NCBI GenBank assembly: GCA_037074705.1
Contig: CM073592.1
Location: forward strand, 25,454,629-25,518,628
Direction of reading: 5' to 3'
DNA from: Zhengitettix transpicula
Lineage: Eukaryota; Arthropoda; Insecta; Orthoptera; Tetrigidae
DNA length: 64,000 nucleotides
Shown here one piece after another: positions 12,296 to 25,100 of this stretch. The position numbers and the translations under genes are program-made. The notes beneath the pieces were generated by a model. The model did no database searches. It was given only the letters and a program-made list of their open reading frames with translations, and had not been told where the DNA came from. Numbering within the stretch: position 1 is the first letter of the stretch; each line of letters begins with the position of its first letter.

Positions 12296-15200
12296 CTAGA
12301 AAATAAAATAAAAATAATTTATTTTAACAGAATATGATTTACTGATCATTGTAGAAAGGAAACTATAGGAATAAATTAATCTTCAAGGTCAAATGTTTTT
12401 CAACACAACAAATTATCTCTGGAGGTATCATTTGCTAATGATGTGCAATGATGTGTAATTTATTTTTGATCTGCTGAAAGAGTTTACTAATTTGCAACCA
12501 GCCTGTCAGTGACAAAGTATTGTTACTGTACCCCAAATTATTGATTGTTGCAAAAGATATTAAACTTTAACAAGAACTAATGCATCGAAGCTTAGCTATC
12601 CTCCACTGTATCCAACAGATCTTCATAGAGGAAGTCATGAACATCTCAACAATTAAGAAGTAGAACAATGTCATCAGAGATGGTTGCACAACAGTTAACA
12701 GTTAACCATGCCCAGATAATTTATTAAATAAGTCTTGAATGATAATTGTACCAAGAGAAGAAAACTTCTAAACAAGTGAGAATTAAACTTTGAACCAGTT
12801 GTACTGACAAACAACTTTTCAGATCCATAATGGTAATGAATTTAGACTATATTTCAAATTGTAAATGGTTCTGAAATAATAAAAAAGGACCCATTCTTCT
12901 GAATATAATTCCAAACCTATGCTACCATTTATGATACAACTGTAATAATTTGGTACATCACCAAAGGCGACTATTTCAATTATATTAGAGATTTAATATG
13001 ATTAAATGAATTTTTTCCAAATAATTGTGAACTGTTTCTTTTTCAATTGTATGTATATCAATTTCATTTACTCAATATGTTAATTATATAGTTATAAATA
13101 TTTTTATAATGTATATGCATTATAAGAGGTAATGACAATTCTCGTATCTGGAAGTAAAATGGAATTCAGGGAATTGGGAAATTTGGGAGGGAGATTTTGG
13201 AGAAATTGTATGTAAACATCACACAACTAATTGGAGTATTATAATTAAGGGCCATGTAATGAATGTTATGCTACTTATATTGATGTAGCATTTTCATAGT
13301 AAGGAAAAACGATTATAAAAACATTAAGTGAAACATCATACCTATCATTCTTTCCAATGGGAATTTTTAATTTTGAATTGTGCTGTTTAGATATACTCAT
13401 ATCATTTGCCATAAAGGTAATATTTTCTTGGGAATTGGCAAGTCTGCTTTCATTAACATCATCATAATGATTTTTGAAATCCTTATACGTAGTCTCCTGA
13501 ACTTCTTTATTTGAGTATGATATGTTACAGTGCTTGTAGCTTTTTCTAGAATCAGTTTCATTGATTTGTAGGAGGCCTGATGATTCTGGACAGTAGATTG
13601 TCCTTTCATATTTAGACTTGGAGTCATTTTCTAATTTCAAGTATTCTGACTCAGAGATGTGAAATTTTGGCACTATTACAATTTTATTTGGAGGTTTATA
13701 GAAATGATTGTGAGTATTGTAATTTGGTTTGTTATCTCCATTTGTATAGGTGTAATTGGGTTTTACTTTTTGTGGAAATTCATAAAAATGATTGTAAATT
13801 TCAGAACTGTTTTTGTGGTGGATAGGTTTATTATGAGATGCATCTGAATAATTATGATTATTTTCGTGATTTTCAAATTCATAGAAGTGGTTTGTAGCAA
13901 CTGTGCTTGTACCATCTGGATGTTCGTGGATTTGATAAATGGAATCTGTTGTGGAGCTATAATGTGGAGTATATTCATTGTGTTTGTTGGTTGTTTGAGA
14001 ATGGTGAAAACCATTGTTCTGGTCAAAGTTGTCAGGAATGTTGTTGTGGTTAGTTGGCTTAACAGTGGTGTGGTAACTTTCTTTGTGGTGAGAAGAGATA
14101 TTGACAGTGAGCACATAAGTATGTGAATAGCTAGGCTTATGCTCCTTGTTAGGACTTGACTGACTAGGATTTTGATAGTTGCCTGAGTTCTCAAAGTTTG
14201 AGTCACTGGGTTTGTGATTATTGTGAGGATTGTGACCATGAGGTCTATTTGTTGGAGGTTTCTCTGACTGTTTATGACCAGAATTTGAAAAGTTTTCATT
14301 GAATGGAAATGAAGGCAATTCCTGAGCATAGTGGTCTTCTGTTGAAGTATCAGTATAGTCGTCTGGTGAGGTCTCTGCCCATGGTGACAAATCTAACTCA
14401 GGAATTTTTCTGCTCTTGCACGAAGTGAGTTGATTCCTGTAAAACAAACAAATGTCTTACTTCATAAGTACGAAAAGGGGAAGAATGAAAAACATAATTG
14501 AATTATATGATGGAAATCTGTAAAGATTAAGTTAAAAGAGAAATTCTAAATTAATACAAAACTAAACTCAACATTTTTAACAGCTACAGAATGAATCGTT
14601 TACCAAATATGACTTCAACCATTTTCTATGCTGAGGTAAATCATGTCAAGACCTGCAAACTATTTTACCATTCTCATTATCTTTATATATCATGATGAAA
14701 ATAAATATATGTACCTATAACCATCTGCAGTTAAAAACACAAACGGTTGAATAGTTGATATGGAATCCAAGTTGTCACAAAGAATTCTTGCCATAGTTAT
14801 TCGTCGGATTTGATGAAGTTGTGCAAGAGTGAAAGAGGAAGAAAACCCTCCATTTTCATACCAGAACCTGTCTCCTGTAATTAAAAACCAAAAAATTAAA
14901 AATGTATAATTTTAGTATTTAAAGAATTTTTTTAAAAGGAAAAAGTCAAGAAGTACTCTCAGAAAAACAGAATGTTTAAATAAAATATTAATGCACATAC
15001 CTTTTCGAAGACTACTGAACTGCTGAGCAATTATGCACGCAAAAGTTGGTCCAACTAGTCCCCCATAGACTGGTCTTTCTGCCATCCCTCCAGGGAAAAG
15101 ATCAACATCATCAATGGCCCTATGGCAAGAATATATACAAAATAAATTGATATGTCTGCAAGTTTTCACCTTAGACTTATTATCAGAAGAGTTCAAGATA

Positions 15201-15819
15201 TTGTTTTTGACTATGCAATTTTGTGTTCACCTGTAAATCCATTTCAGATTTTCCACAGTTTCTGTGGACATCACCTTGAGCATCTGATCCCAGTGGGTAA
15301 ATGTTTCCAGACCACAGGGCCCTCTCCATGCATTATATCCAGGTAACCCATGGTCCCTTCCTCGCTGTATGTTAATCGCTGCTAAATCCATTCCATATCG
15401 GTAACCTGCATAGATGAGTAATACTCAGGGCCAGTTGATCAGAAAGAAATTGAATTAAGACTATAAATATTTAGCGTTTGTTAATGTTTTTCATGCATAA
15501 CTTTAAATTGTGTTTCAGGGATAGATTACTTATATCAAGGTTTTAACTACTCAAATCAAGATTGTCAGCAAAAAAGAGATGGGATGGAATATTTAATTTC
15601 ATAAAATAATTTAAAAACTGCAATTAACAATTAAAAAGATATAATTATGAATTTTAATTCTTTTACCGATAGTTTTTATAACTATTATATCAAATTTCTT
15701 AAGAGTAACCTATCACTCAGCAGTGCATTCCTTCATTATTTTACAGCAATATTACTCAAAACTGACTTGTAAAATTTTAGGCAATATGAATTATCTGGCA
15801 TATTATTTTTAATTTTTTT

Positions 15820-15901
<82 letters not shown>

Positions 15902-18900
15902 CGTCTGTATTAGTATGAAAAAGCAACAAAGTTTGCCATAATAATGTGTGATATTTATTTCATCATCCAACTTTTTCTGTTTATTAGCTAATTAACTATC
16001 TATTTGTTAATTTTTAATTTTTCCTAACGCTTGCATTGTCCTATTGTTTAACTTTTAATTTTCCTTACGCTTGTATTGTCCTATTGTTTAACTTCGATGT
16101 CCTGGAAATATGCCTCGACTAGATAACTCAATTTCATTGATGAACAATAGTTCTTTTCTTTGGTTGTTTCAAATATTAACATTTTTTTTATTTGTATTAA
16201 TTGCCTGTATTCTTTGTTGCGTCATATTTCAATGCCTTCAGTTTCACTTGAATCTGCCAATTATACAGAATTGGTAATTCCTATTCAATGTCTTTTACAA
16301 TTCAAAGTCTCAATTATGTTCATACTAAAGACTTAAACGCTGAATTGAAATACTTTTCTCTATTTCCAATCGAAAATATTCATCTCTGACGTAAGTTATG
16401 TTCGACCTTGGGAATCGCTATGCCGTGTGGTCGAGTTATTGCTACGAAAGAATCTTTGGAGAATAATATCTTTCGCTAGATGCCTTGACTAGAAAGGGCG
16501 GTAGTTCTTGAAGTTGTGTTAAGCCTCGGAACTTTTTGACACTAGACAAATATGCCGAGAAAACGTCGACAGAAGAGAAAGCGACCACAGGCGAAAGTAC
16601 AAATTATTCAGGAAATTGATTACGCGTCTGAAGCGGAAAGTTTGAAAAAAATGGTTAAACACCTGAATTCATTGTTAACGTTAGTCAAGATGATACGATC
16701 CAACTTCGAAAAAAATGCCAATGATTTGCAATTACTATTACCAGCTTTAGAACAAATTATTGTTGATTGAGAGAAACCGAGAATTTCTTTTCACGTTCGT
16801 TGGAAGCAGTGTGTTTGTGTCAAAATCCTACGATTTTAAACTAACTATTTACTCCATTTTTATTATTAATTTTATGTGCTGGGTGAAATATCATGCGCAC
16901 CCAAGCCTATGTGTCAATTTTTCATGGATTGTGTCTACAATTTGGTATCAAAACAAGACTGCTAGTGAAAGACAATAATCATTGTGTATATATTGCAATA
17001 TTTTTATTTGGGTGCTTATATTTTTGTAGATATTGATTGAAAATGAAATACTTCTTACATATTGTGTTATTCTATTTACTTCCTCAGTGGCACATGTTTG
17101 TATTTCTCTGAGAAAAACTGGTAGCAGTTTTAACTGCTTTAGAATGTTTAAGATCATAAAGTAATTGAAGCTTGTTTATTTATGAATTGATCCTTTACTT
17201 CCTTTCATTTAAAATATGATTTCGTTTGATAAATATGCTATAATCTTCTTGCAGAGGCCAGAGTAAGATCAACAATACAACAAAACATTAATACCATTTA
17301 CTGTAATTAATATTGTAGATTTTGAACCTTTATATTGAAATTTTTTTGCTATATCTATTTGCATAGGTGTAATTGGAATTTACTTTTGTGAAAATTCATG
17401 AATATGATTGTAACTTTCAGAACTTATTTTTGTGGCAAAAATATATCTGAATAATGCTAATAATTTTCAAATTCATAGCAATTGTGCTTGTACCATTTGG
17501 ATGTTTTAGGATTTGATAGTAGAATTTGTTGACGTGTTATAATGTGATATTCATTGTGTTTTTTGGGTGTTTGAAAATTTAGAACTGTAGTTCTGATCAA
17601 AGTTGTCAGGAATGTTGTTAGCTGGCTTTGTAAAGTTTTTTTATTAGAATATAAATTATCTGTAATGTTACTGCACTGAAATTTACATATTAGCTTTTTG
17701 TCAGAAGAATGTTAATGTATTGAAATGTTTCATGCTCCATGTAGCTGGCACACTTGTAATTAGTCAATATTTATCCCTGAGTATTAATTAAACTGAATCT
17801 AGCATGCAATCATTTTAAAACTACGTGGTTGTCTTCTTTTGTTAACTTTATTTACTATTACTCACTTGGTGTTTGGAAAAGATGGTTTGTAAGTTCTTCT
17901 GTTATGTATTCATCTCTCTTTTGAGAAGTTTGTGCACAAAGACCGAGCAATAAGTGATCCACAGAACCAATGTTGTACATATTGGATGGGACAGTTAATT
18001 CTGCATGGAGTGACACATCTGAAATATAATGTTCTACGTTATATTGACTTTCTCAAAATGTTAGTCACTCCAAGTGTTGGAAATGAAGAAATAGGAGAGG
18101 ATTATCCAATCTATCAAGACTACTAACAGTACCACATATAAGTATACTTCATTGTTTTATCTTGAAATGAATTAAACGTACAGAAAATATGTATGTCATT
18201 TTGAAACAAAATTGTGAATTTGTTATTAACATAATAGACTAATTAATGAAGCCAAGTACTATTAGATTTGGTAAATAAGTCGTATAAAAAAACTTTCATT
18301 TATGAAATGACCAAGTTATGTTTAGCAATTATTGTCGTTGGACAGACTTAAACAGTTTAAATTTATGCCAACAAAACCATGCTTTACCAATACATACTTG
18401 CTGCCATCTCGTTGTGGTTACTGTCGCATCTAGTAAGGTGAGGTTGCACAAGGCTGTGTCCAAAACGGAAAGCTGCAGTGGCAAAGGCATTAATTGCTGA
18501 AGGATTTTCTTTTATGTGGTATCCCTCGTAGTACCCTTTCTTGACCAGTTCCAGACCAAACATCTTGACGACATCTGCCCCTGATGCATGAATTGGAAAG
18601 TTACATACAGTTATAACTTGTTTTAAACTAATTGTGTCATAATAAACACCTTTATAATTATAAAGACTTTACAGTTAACATTATATGTACTGTTGGGATT
18701 AGTTTAATGTCTTGGCAAGTTTTTCAATGTCACATAATATTTTTTTGTTGTTGTTTTAAACTTCATTTTAGTCTCCTGAAAATTTTATATTGCTAATATA
18801 AAGCAGTTAATTAAGAAACTAAAATTGATTATTGAGACTTGCAAATTAATGGACATGGGGAGGGTTTAAAATGTGGAAGACACTTTTATTGCAAAAAAAA

Positions 18901-19010
18901 AGTTTGGCTTTTCAGTTTGTCATCCGTAATTGTGTGGTTGTGTCAGTCCTGGCTCTCGTGTTTTTTCCATTACCTAACAATAGAGACAAGGATCCCAGAA
19001 ACATTGTGTG

Positions 19011-19052
<42 letters not shown>

Positions 19053-19055
19053 CAC

Positions 19056-19109
<54 letters not shown>

Positions 19110-22100
19110 CAATTTTGGCGTATTTGGTTTGTTCACCTAATTATCATATTTAATTGAAGTAAAACAAAAATTCTGATTTTAACAGCAAATCAGAATATTA
19201 AATTACATCTGTTCACAAGGCCTGGAAAGCTAGCCTGCATGGATTTGATGAAGGAGAAGAACATTTTCGGACAATTACAGACGAGGAGTCTCCGGAATTT
19301 GGGGTCTCGCACAGTTACTGTCGATGATAATGCCATGAATGAAGAAAAAGCCCTTGAAGCTGTCTTGCCATTTGTGGAAGGCTAGGAAGATTGTTCTCGA
19401 TGTCATGTGGTAACGTTTATTATTAAATTGCAAGAGCGTTGCAAATTTATTATTTGAATTTAAATATTATATTAGTAGAATATGAAAAAAATATGTACTG
19501 TGATTTAAAAATATTGTATGATACAAATATTGTTACAGCCTAACGTTAAAATCTGTTGACATTACAAAAATTAACTGAAACTGATGATATAATATTTTTT
19601 TAAATTTTTGAAAAGGTCGTTAAGTTGTATATAAAGAATGTTTTTATGAATGATACTAGCGTGGCTGCAGCTTGTCTCCAAGGGATGGTTTCCCACACTG
19701 ACGACAATACTCCCCTCCTACTACTGCCCGTTTCGTACGTCTTGCCATATCTCACGACCAATTTGCCGTGTTGCACAAACAAAAGAATTTTAAATAAGGG
19801 AATTTTTCACATTTTCGTCTTTTTTCTATGTTGATCAGGCCATATAGAGTCCATATAGGACTACATTGTTCCTCTTCATGTTACGGACATGTTGCCTCTG
19901 TGATATTTGCGTTAAGATAAACAGTGATGGAAATTTTAATGGTCTAGAATTGGAAATTCACACCAGTATTTACAAGTGTAATTGTTTGAAAACCAGGAAA
20001 ATCACGATTACTTGATGGAGAATTTGAAAGCCATTCTTTCTCACTTGCTCCTTCCTGTACAACAACCGTTGTGAGTTATTTCTACAGCACAGCTATTTTA
20101 CTTTTCCCACACTGACGACAATACTCCCCTCCTACTACTGCGCGTTTCGTACGTCTTGCCATATCTCACGACCGATTTGCCGTGTTGCAAAATTTCTTCC
20201 GATGTAAGTGTTTTCAAAAGTAGTCCAAACATGAAAGCTGTCCGTACCGAGCACGATGGGCAGGAACTCTCTGTACGTGACGTGCTGCATGATAGCGGCG
20301 ACGAGACGACGCGTCTCCTGGTAGAGAGTGTGGTCGCCCCAGTGAGGGTTGAGGGTGCGCAGCCTGGAGGCGAGGCGGTTGTGCTCGCGCAGCCAGAGGG
20401 CGTGCATCGCGATGAGTCCCGGCTGCTCGTTGACGCGGCTGTCCCCCGCGGCGAAGCAGTGCAGCCGCGAGTCTGCGGGAGTGCGGCACAGGTCGGCGCG
20501 ACCTCTGGGCGGCAGCAGTGGCAGTCGTCCAGCCACGCGACCGTGCCGCAGCAGACCTGCCGGGCAATTAGTAAAGCTACCTCAGAACGTCGTCAGGTGT
20601 TGCGATATTATCAATAAGTTTTCATCCTCCAGCTACGTTAACCCCTTAGTGCTTAGTGCAACATAACTTTCAGTAGCACCCCAGAGACATCTGTTGGTTT
20701 CTAAGAGAGCTAATTTGTGATTCAGATATGAAACAACATGCACTTAAGAAGATGTGAAACTTTTGGCATCGGTGGACATGTTAAAACATGCCTGTCCGAG
20801 CTTTCTGTGAGTCAACCCAGACTTTTCTACCCGCCGGTCAACTTCAGAATATTTATTTTCTGTTTTTTTTCCCCAGAAAGTAAATTTAAGCGTCATTCTC
20901 ATAATCGCACTAAAATAATTATCCAATTAATGTGAATTATTGATCATGTATGTAGAATATGTGCAAAATAATGAGCCAAATTGGCTTTGGTCGCGTTTGA
21001 TACATTTTTACTTATTTTTTCCGTATTGTATTCACAAAATATCTTTCATTATTGTCAATAACATCATGATATTTCACTTTACGTCAGTATTTCTTCCAGT
21101 AGGACACCAGAGTGTTGAATTTACCGTGTCGGAAGAGCCGCAGGTCGTCGGCCTCTCTGTCGGAGCTGCCGTAGACGTTGGAAGCGTCTAGGAATGAGGT
21201 GACCTGGTTGATCTGGTCCCTGGGTCCTAGAGGGCAGCCGGGGCGAGGAGCGGCGCTGCTGCGGACGAACTCGAGACACCGAACTCCGTGGCGCCGGAAG
21301 AAGCGGTCCTCAGGAGGCACCTCGATGGCCAGGCAGTCGGGGTGCTGCAACAACCCATGAACCGTGCTGTATGGAGGCCGAATACACCGGAGATGGGAGA
21401 AGATCTCTTCTGGAGAGTGACCAACGTATCTAATATTGGGACTGCATATTCTGTCGTAAGCGGAGAGTCAGGTAGAAGCGTGGCACACTCCTCTCAGCGC
21501 ATTAATGTGTACTTATATTCCTGGAGTTGGATTAATCCATAGGCTTACTGAGAATCAAGTGATGACTTCCTACTAGGGTAACAGTTTTCTGTCAGTATTA
21601 TTTTCAAAAACATCCCCCGAACGAGCAGGAATGCTTTCCGGGTGAATGTGGAGAATGAAAACAGTCCTTGAGTTTCAACCAGAACAGCCCTTGGAAAAAC
21701 GTACGATCGAAAGGTTTGTAATGGAGATTTTGTTTGGTTGATTATGCGAACGGTCCATTCCACGGCTGTTCCCTCGTGACACAGACCTCTACACCTGACC
21801 ATCGTTCACTAAAGGTGATAAAACCATGATTGACGGAATCTTGAATGATCACTCCTGTCAAGTAACGAGTGACGTCTAAAAATATTATATTAAGTGTCCC
21901 GGAAGCGTCGCTTGCGAAGACGGGCATGCAAAATGTGAACCATCTAGCAGGAAAATAGTATTTGCAGCCTACTTCATCGTTCCCCATTTTGGCTGAATTT
22001 TGGATTTTTGGTGAGCCGAAATCAAGACAGTCGGGTCAGAATCGCGACCCAGAGCTGTAAACGCATTCTGGTCCAAGTCGTGACCGTGGAGACAATCGCC

Positions 22101-25100
22101 TTTTAAAGTCTCAAGAGTAGGGGGAGAGAGTCTCGTCGTTAAGAACGTTCAGAATCTGACACGTGCGACGCCTGCCAATGATGTCCTCTGGTGCCGCAGC
22201 CCAACTTCGTTCCTCTTACCGACGCCTACAGCGAACATCCTGATGGATCACCAAGAGACTGTACATCAAAGCGACGGCCGCCTTCTCCGGTATAGTCGTA
22301 AAATAAGTTGTATTTACCAAAGTGTAGCATTTTAATGGACTTCAAAGATAGTTTGGTAACTGTTCGCCCCACCAACGATCATGGGACAGACAAATTATTT
22401 TGTTTCTGTGAGTTCCCCGCGTTTAATTGATTAGTTCTTATATATATACAATTCTTATATATATTTCTTATATTCTTATATATATATATATATATTCTTA
22501 TATATATATATACAATTCAATAATAAATTTTGTTTGCTGTACATATAAATTTCTAAAAGCCTCAAACATTGTTCCAAAATTAAATTAAATTCGTTAAGAA
22601 TTTGGAGCGTCTTGGACGGGTCGAGATAACAGATGAGACATTTAAAATAATATTAATAAAGAAATCTTGATCACGTGCCTTTTCCTCTCCGTTTTTGAAC
22701 TAAGGTTCCCACGAGCCGAGGCACCTCGGCCTGTTTTGAGAGGTGTATGTTCCGGGGTCACAGACCTTGGGCATACGGTAAGAGTTGTCCGCTATTCCCA
22801 TTGGAACAGTCGGCCAGCTGCCTCCTAAACTGGTCGAGGCACGGGGAAGGGAATGCTGCGTCCCCACAGAAAACTCCTCTCCCGCTATCGGAAGGGCGTG
22901 GGACAAGTACCCAATGCCCGACCTACCTGATGCAGGTTTTTATAGGGTTTTCCCTGCATGTCTTTAGGCGAATGACTGGTAGGATCCTTAAACTACAGCC
23001 CGGGGGCCCTAGTTAACCCTTGGCTACCTTCCTCTACCTTTCGGCATCCCCCCTTTCAAATCCCTTCCTATGCTATTAAAGAGGAGTTGCCCAACGTGTA
23101 TTACCCTTATGTAGCCTGTTGCCCTAAAAAATAATAAAAAACACATTGCCACATAAATTTTGCCATAATCTCCCCCACGCAAAACCTACCCTTATAAAAA
23201 GGTGCATGATGTATATTTTAAATTGTACAAGCAAAATTTTGAATTTTTTTGTATTTTCATTTCAAATGTCTCATGTTAAAAATATAGTAAAAGTTAAATT
23301 ACTTATAATAAATAAAACTCTAATTTATAAAATCGTTCATTACAATATATTCTCACCAATAAGTAATAACTAAATTTTACAAGTGACTTAAGACGAATGG
23401 TGGGTTTAAATAAAAGTAGTACATTTCTCATTTTGCACATTGTGACATTTCTTTTCTTGTTTTTTTTAAGGTATAGGCAGGCTCCATGAGGGTGATCCAC
23501 ATAGTGGCAACTCCCCTTTAATAGCATAGGAAAAGGATTTGAAAGGGGGGATGCGGAAAGGTAGAGGAAGGTAGCCAAGGGTTAACTAGGGCCCTCAGGC
23601 TATGGTTTAAGGATCCTACCCGGCAATTCGCCTAAAAGTGATGCAGGGAAAACCCTAGAAAAACCTGCATCAGGTAGGTCGGGCATTTGGTACTTGTCCC
23701 ACGCCCTTCCGATGGCGGGAGAGGGGTTTGCTGTGGGGTCGCAGCTTTCCCCTCTCAGTGCCTTGACCGGTTTAGGAGGCAGCTGGCCGACTATTCCAAT
23801 GGGAATAGCGGACAACTCTTACCGTATGCCCAAGGTCTGCGACCCCAGAACATACACCTCTCAGAACAGGCCGAGGTGCCTCGGCATGTGGGAACCTTAG
23901 ACTCCTCTCAGTTATGTACTTCACGTCTTTAAAATTTGACCGATACTGATACGGGCTTTTTCCGGAGAAATGTCACGGGTTTCCTAGTGACGTTAAGGAC
24001 AAAGCAGTAGTTCTGAAACTTCAAGTATATTCCACATTACTGCTGACATGTCCACTAGGCTAAAATTTACTCGCCGGAACTAATTCCAAAAATTTTTTCG
24101 CGTGTTTTCTGGATAATACACGAAATTCTAAGACCTCTTTTGAAAGAATTTTTGACTTTCGATGCTTAATTTATGAAATATATGCAATTAAGCTTTCAGC
24201 GTCTATGACGTCACCGCCAGGAATGACGTCATCTGAGCTCGTCCTTGTCCCACTACCTCTCAGCGTTGCTCAGCGGATTCAACGCCATCTACCGTCAATT
24301 CGTTCAGTAAATCCAAGCCCTTAGGTGTAAGTAACCCTAAAATATGTTAAATGGAATTTTCAAAAGTAAACGAATAACAATTTGCTTGATTCGCGGTGAC
24401 TGTTATTTATATTCGGTGTGTCAAAAATGGCTGGGTTGCAATCAGAGGTTCGATTTTTATCGTATTTGTCACAATTGACGAGTTTTGCACTCACCGTGAG
24501 GTCCTGAGGAAGGAAATCCCGGCCACCGTCGGTACAGCATTTAGGAACGGACCCGTTGAAGCCTCGTGACTGGGCCGAAGCTGAAATTTCTCAAACATTT
24601 TAATTGAAGACGATGCACCTTCGGGCCTCACCCACTAAAATCAAAAATTTAAAGTAAATAAATACATTCGGGATTGCATGAAATATGAAACCGAAGTCGT
24701 AATTATTTTAAATTGCTCTGAAAAAGTTCTTTTTTTCCCCATGAGCTGTTAACCATCAAGAATGATACAACTATTAGGATTATCTGGGCGGGGGGGAGGG
24801 TTACAGCAGCGCGAATACTTCACACAGTCTGTCAACTTTCTCTCGTTCTTTGTAGAGTAGCAAACATAAGAACAGTATGAAGATACACCCAAAATAATGA
24901 CTGTCTGTATATATTGTAATGCATTGTTTTGGATTAATGGTCTTGGCCGTCACAGGAAGTGGCAATGTGTACTTAGGATCAGTATGAAGGAGTCAGGGCA
25001 AGGCACATGCGCGGGTGGCCTGTCGCAAGATAAATCAGTTAAGGCAGGCATTGTTCTGATTAATGGCCTGGACATTGGCGTGTTGACTTATGATGAGGGT

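Noticed and set aside
13763..14329. Minus-strand 188-codon frame and plus-strand frames of 62 and 90 codons overlapping exon 13
   Set aside because: They are shadow frames of the long tail exon. The peroxidase frame is fixed by splice phase.
18839..19140. Ile/Tyr-repeat frames
   Set aside because: They are translations of the (TA)n microsatellite.
20156..20666. Plus-strand frames of 105-153 codons
   Set aside because: They are antisense shadows of the GC-rich peroxidase exon 7.
21344..21344. TTGCAG acceptor for peroxidase exon 6
   Set aside because: It would put exon 6 out of phase with exon 5 unless another exon exists. The acceptor before 21409 keeps the frame.
22785..22967. Conserved small protein encoded by Rep-A
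   Set aside because: The frame recurs in many copies only because the element consensus has no stop there. Frameshifts between copies and the lack of any codon-position bias I could see argue against coding.
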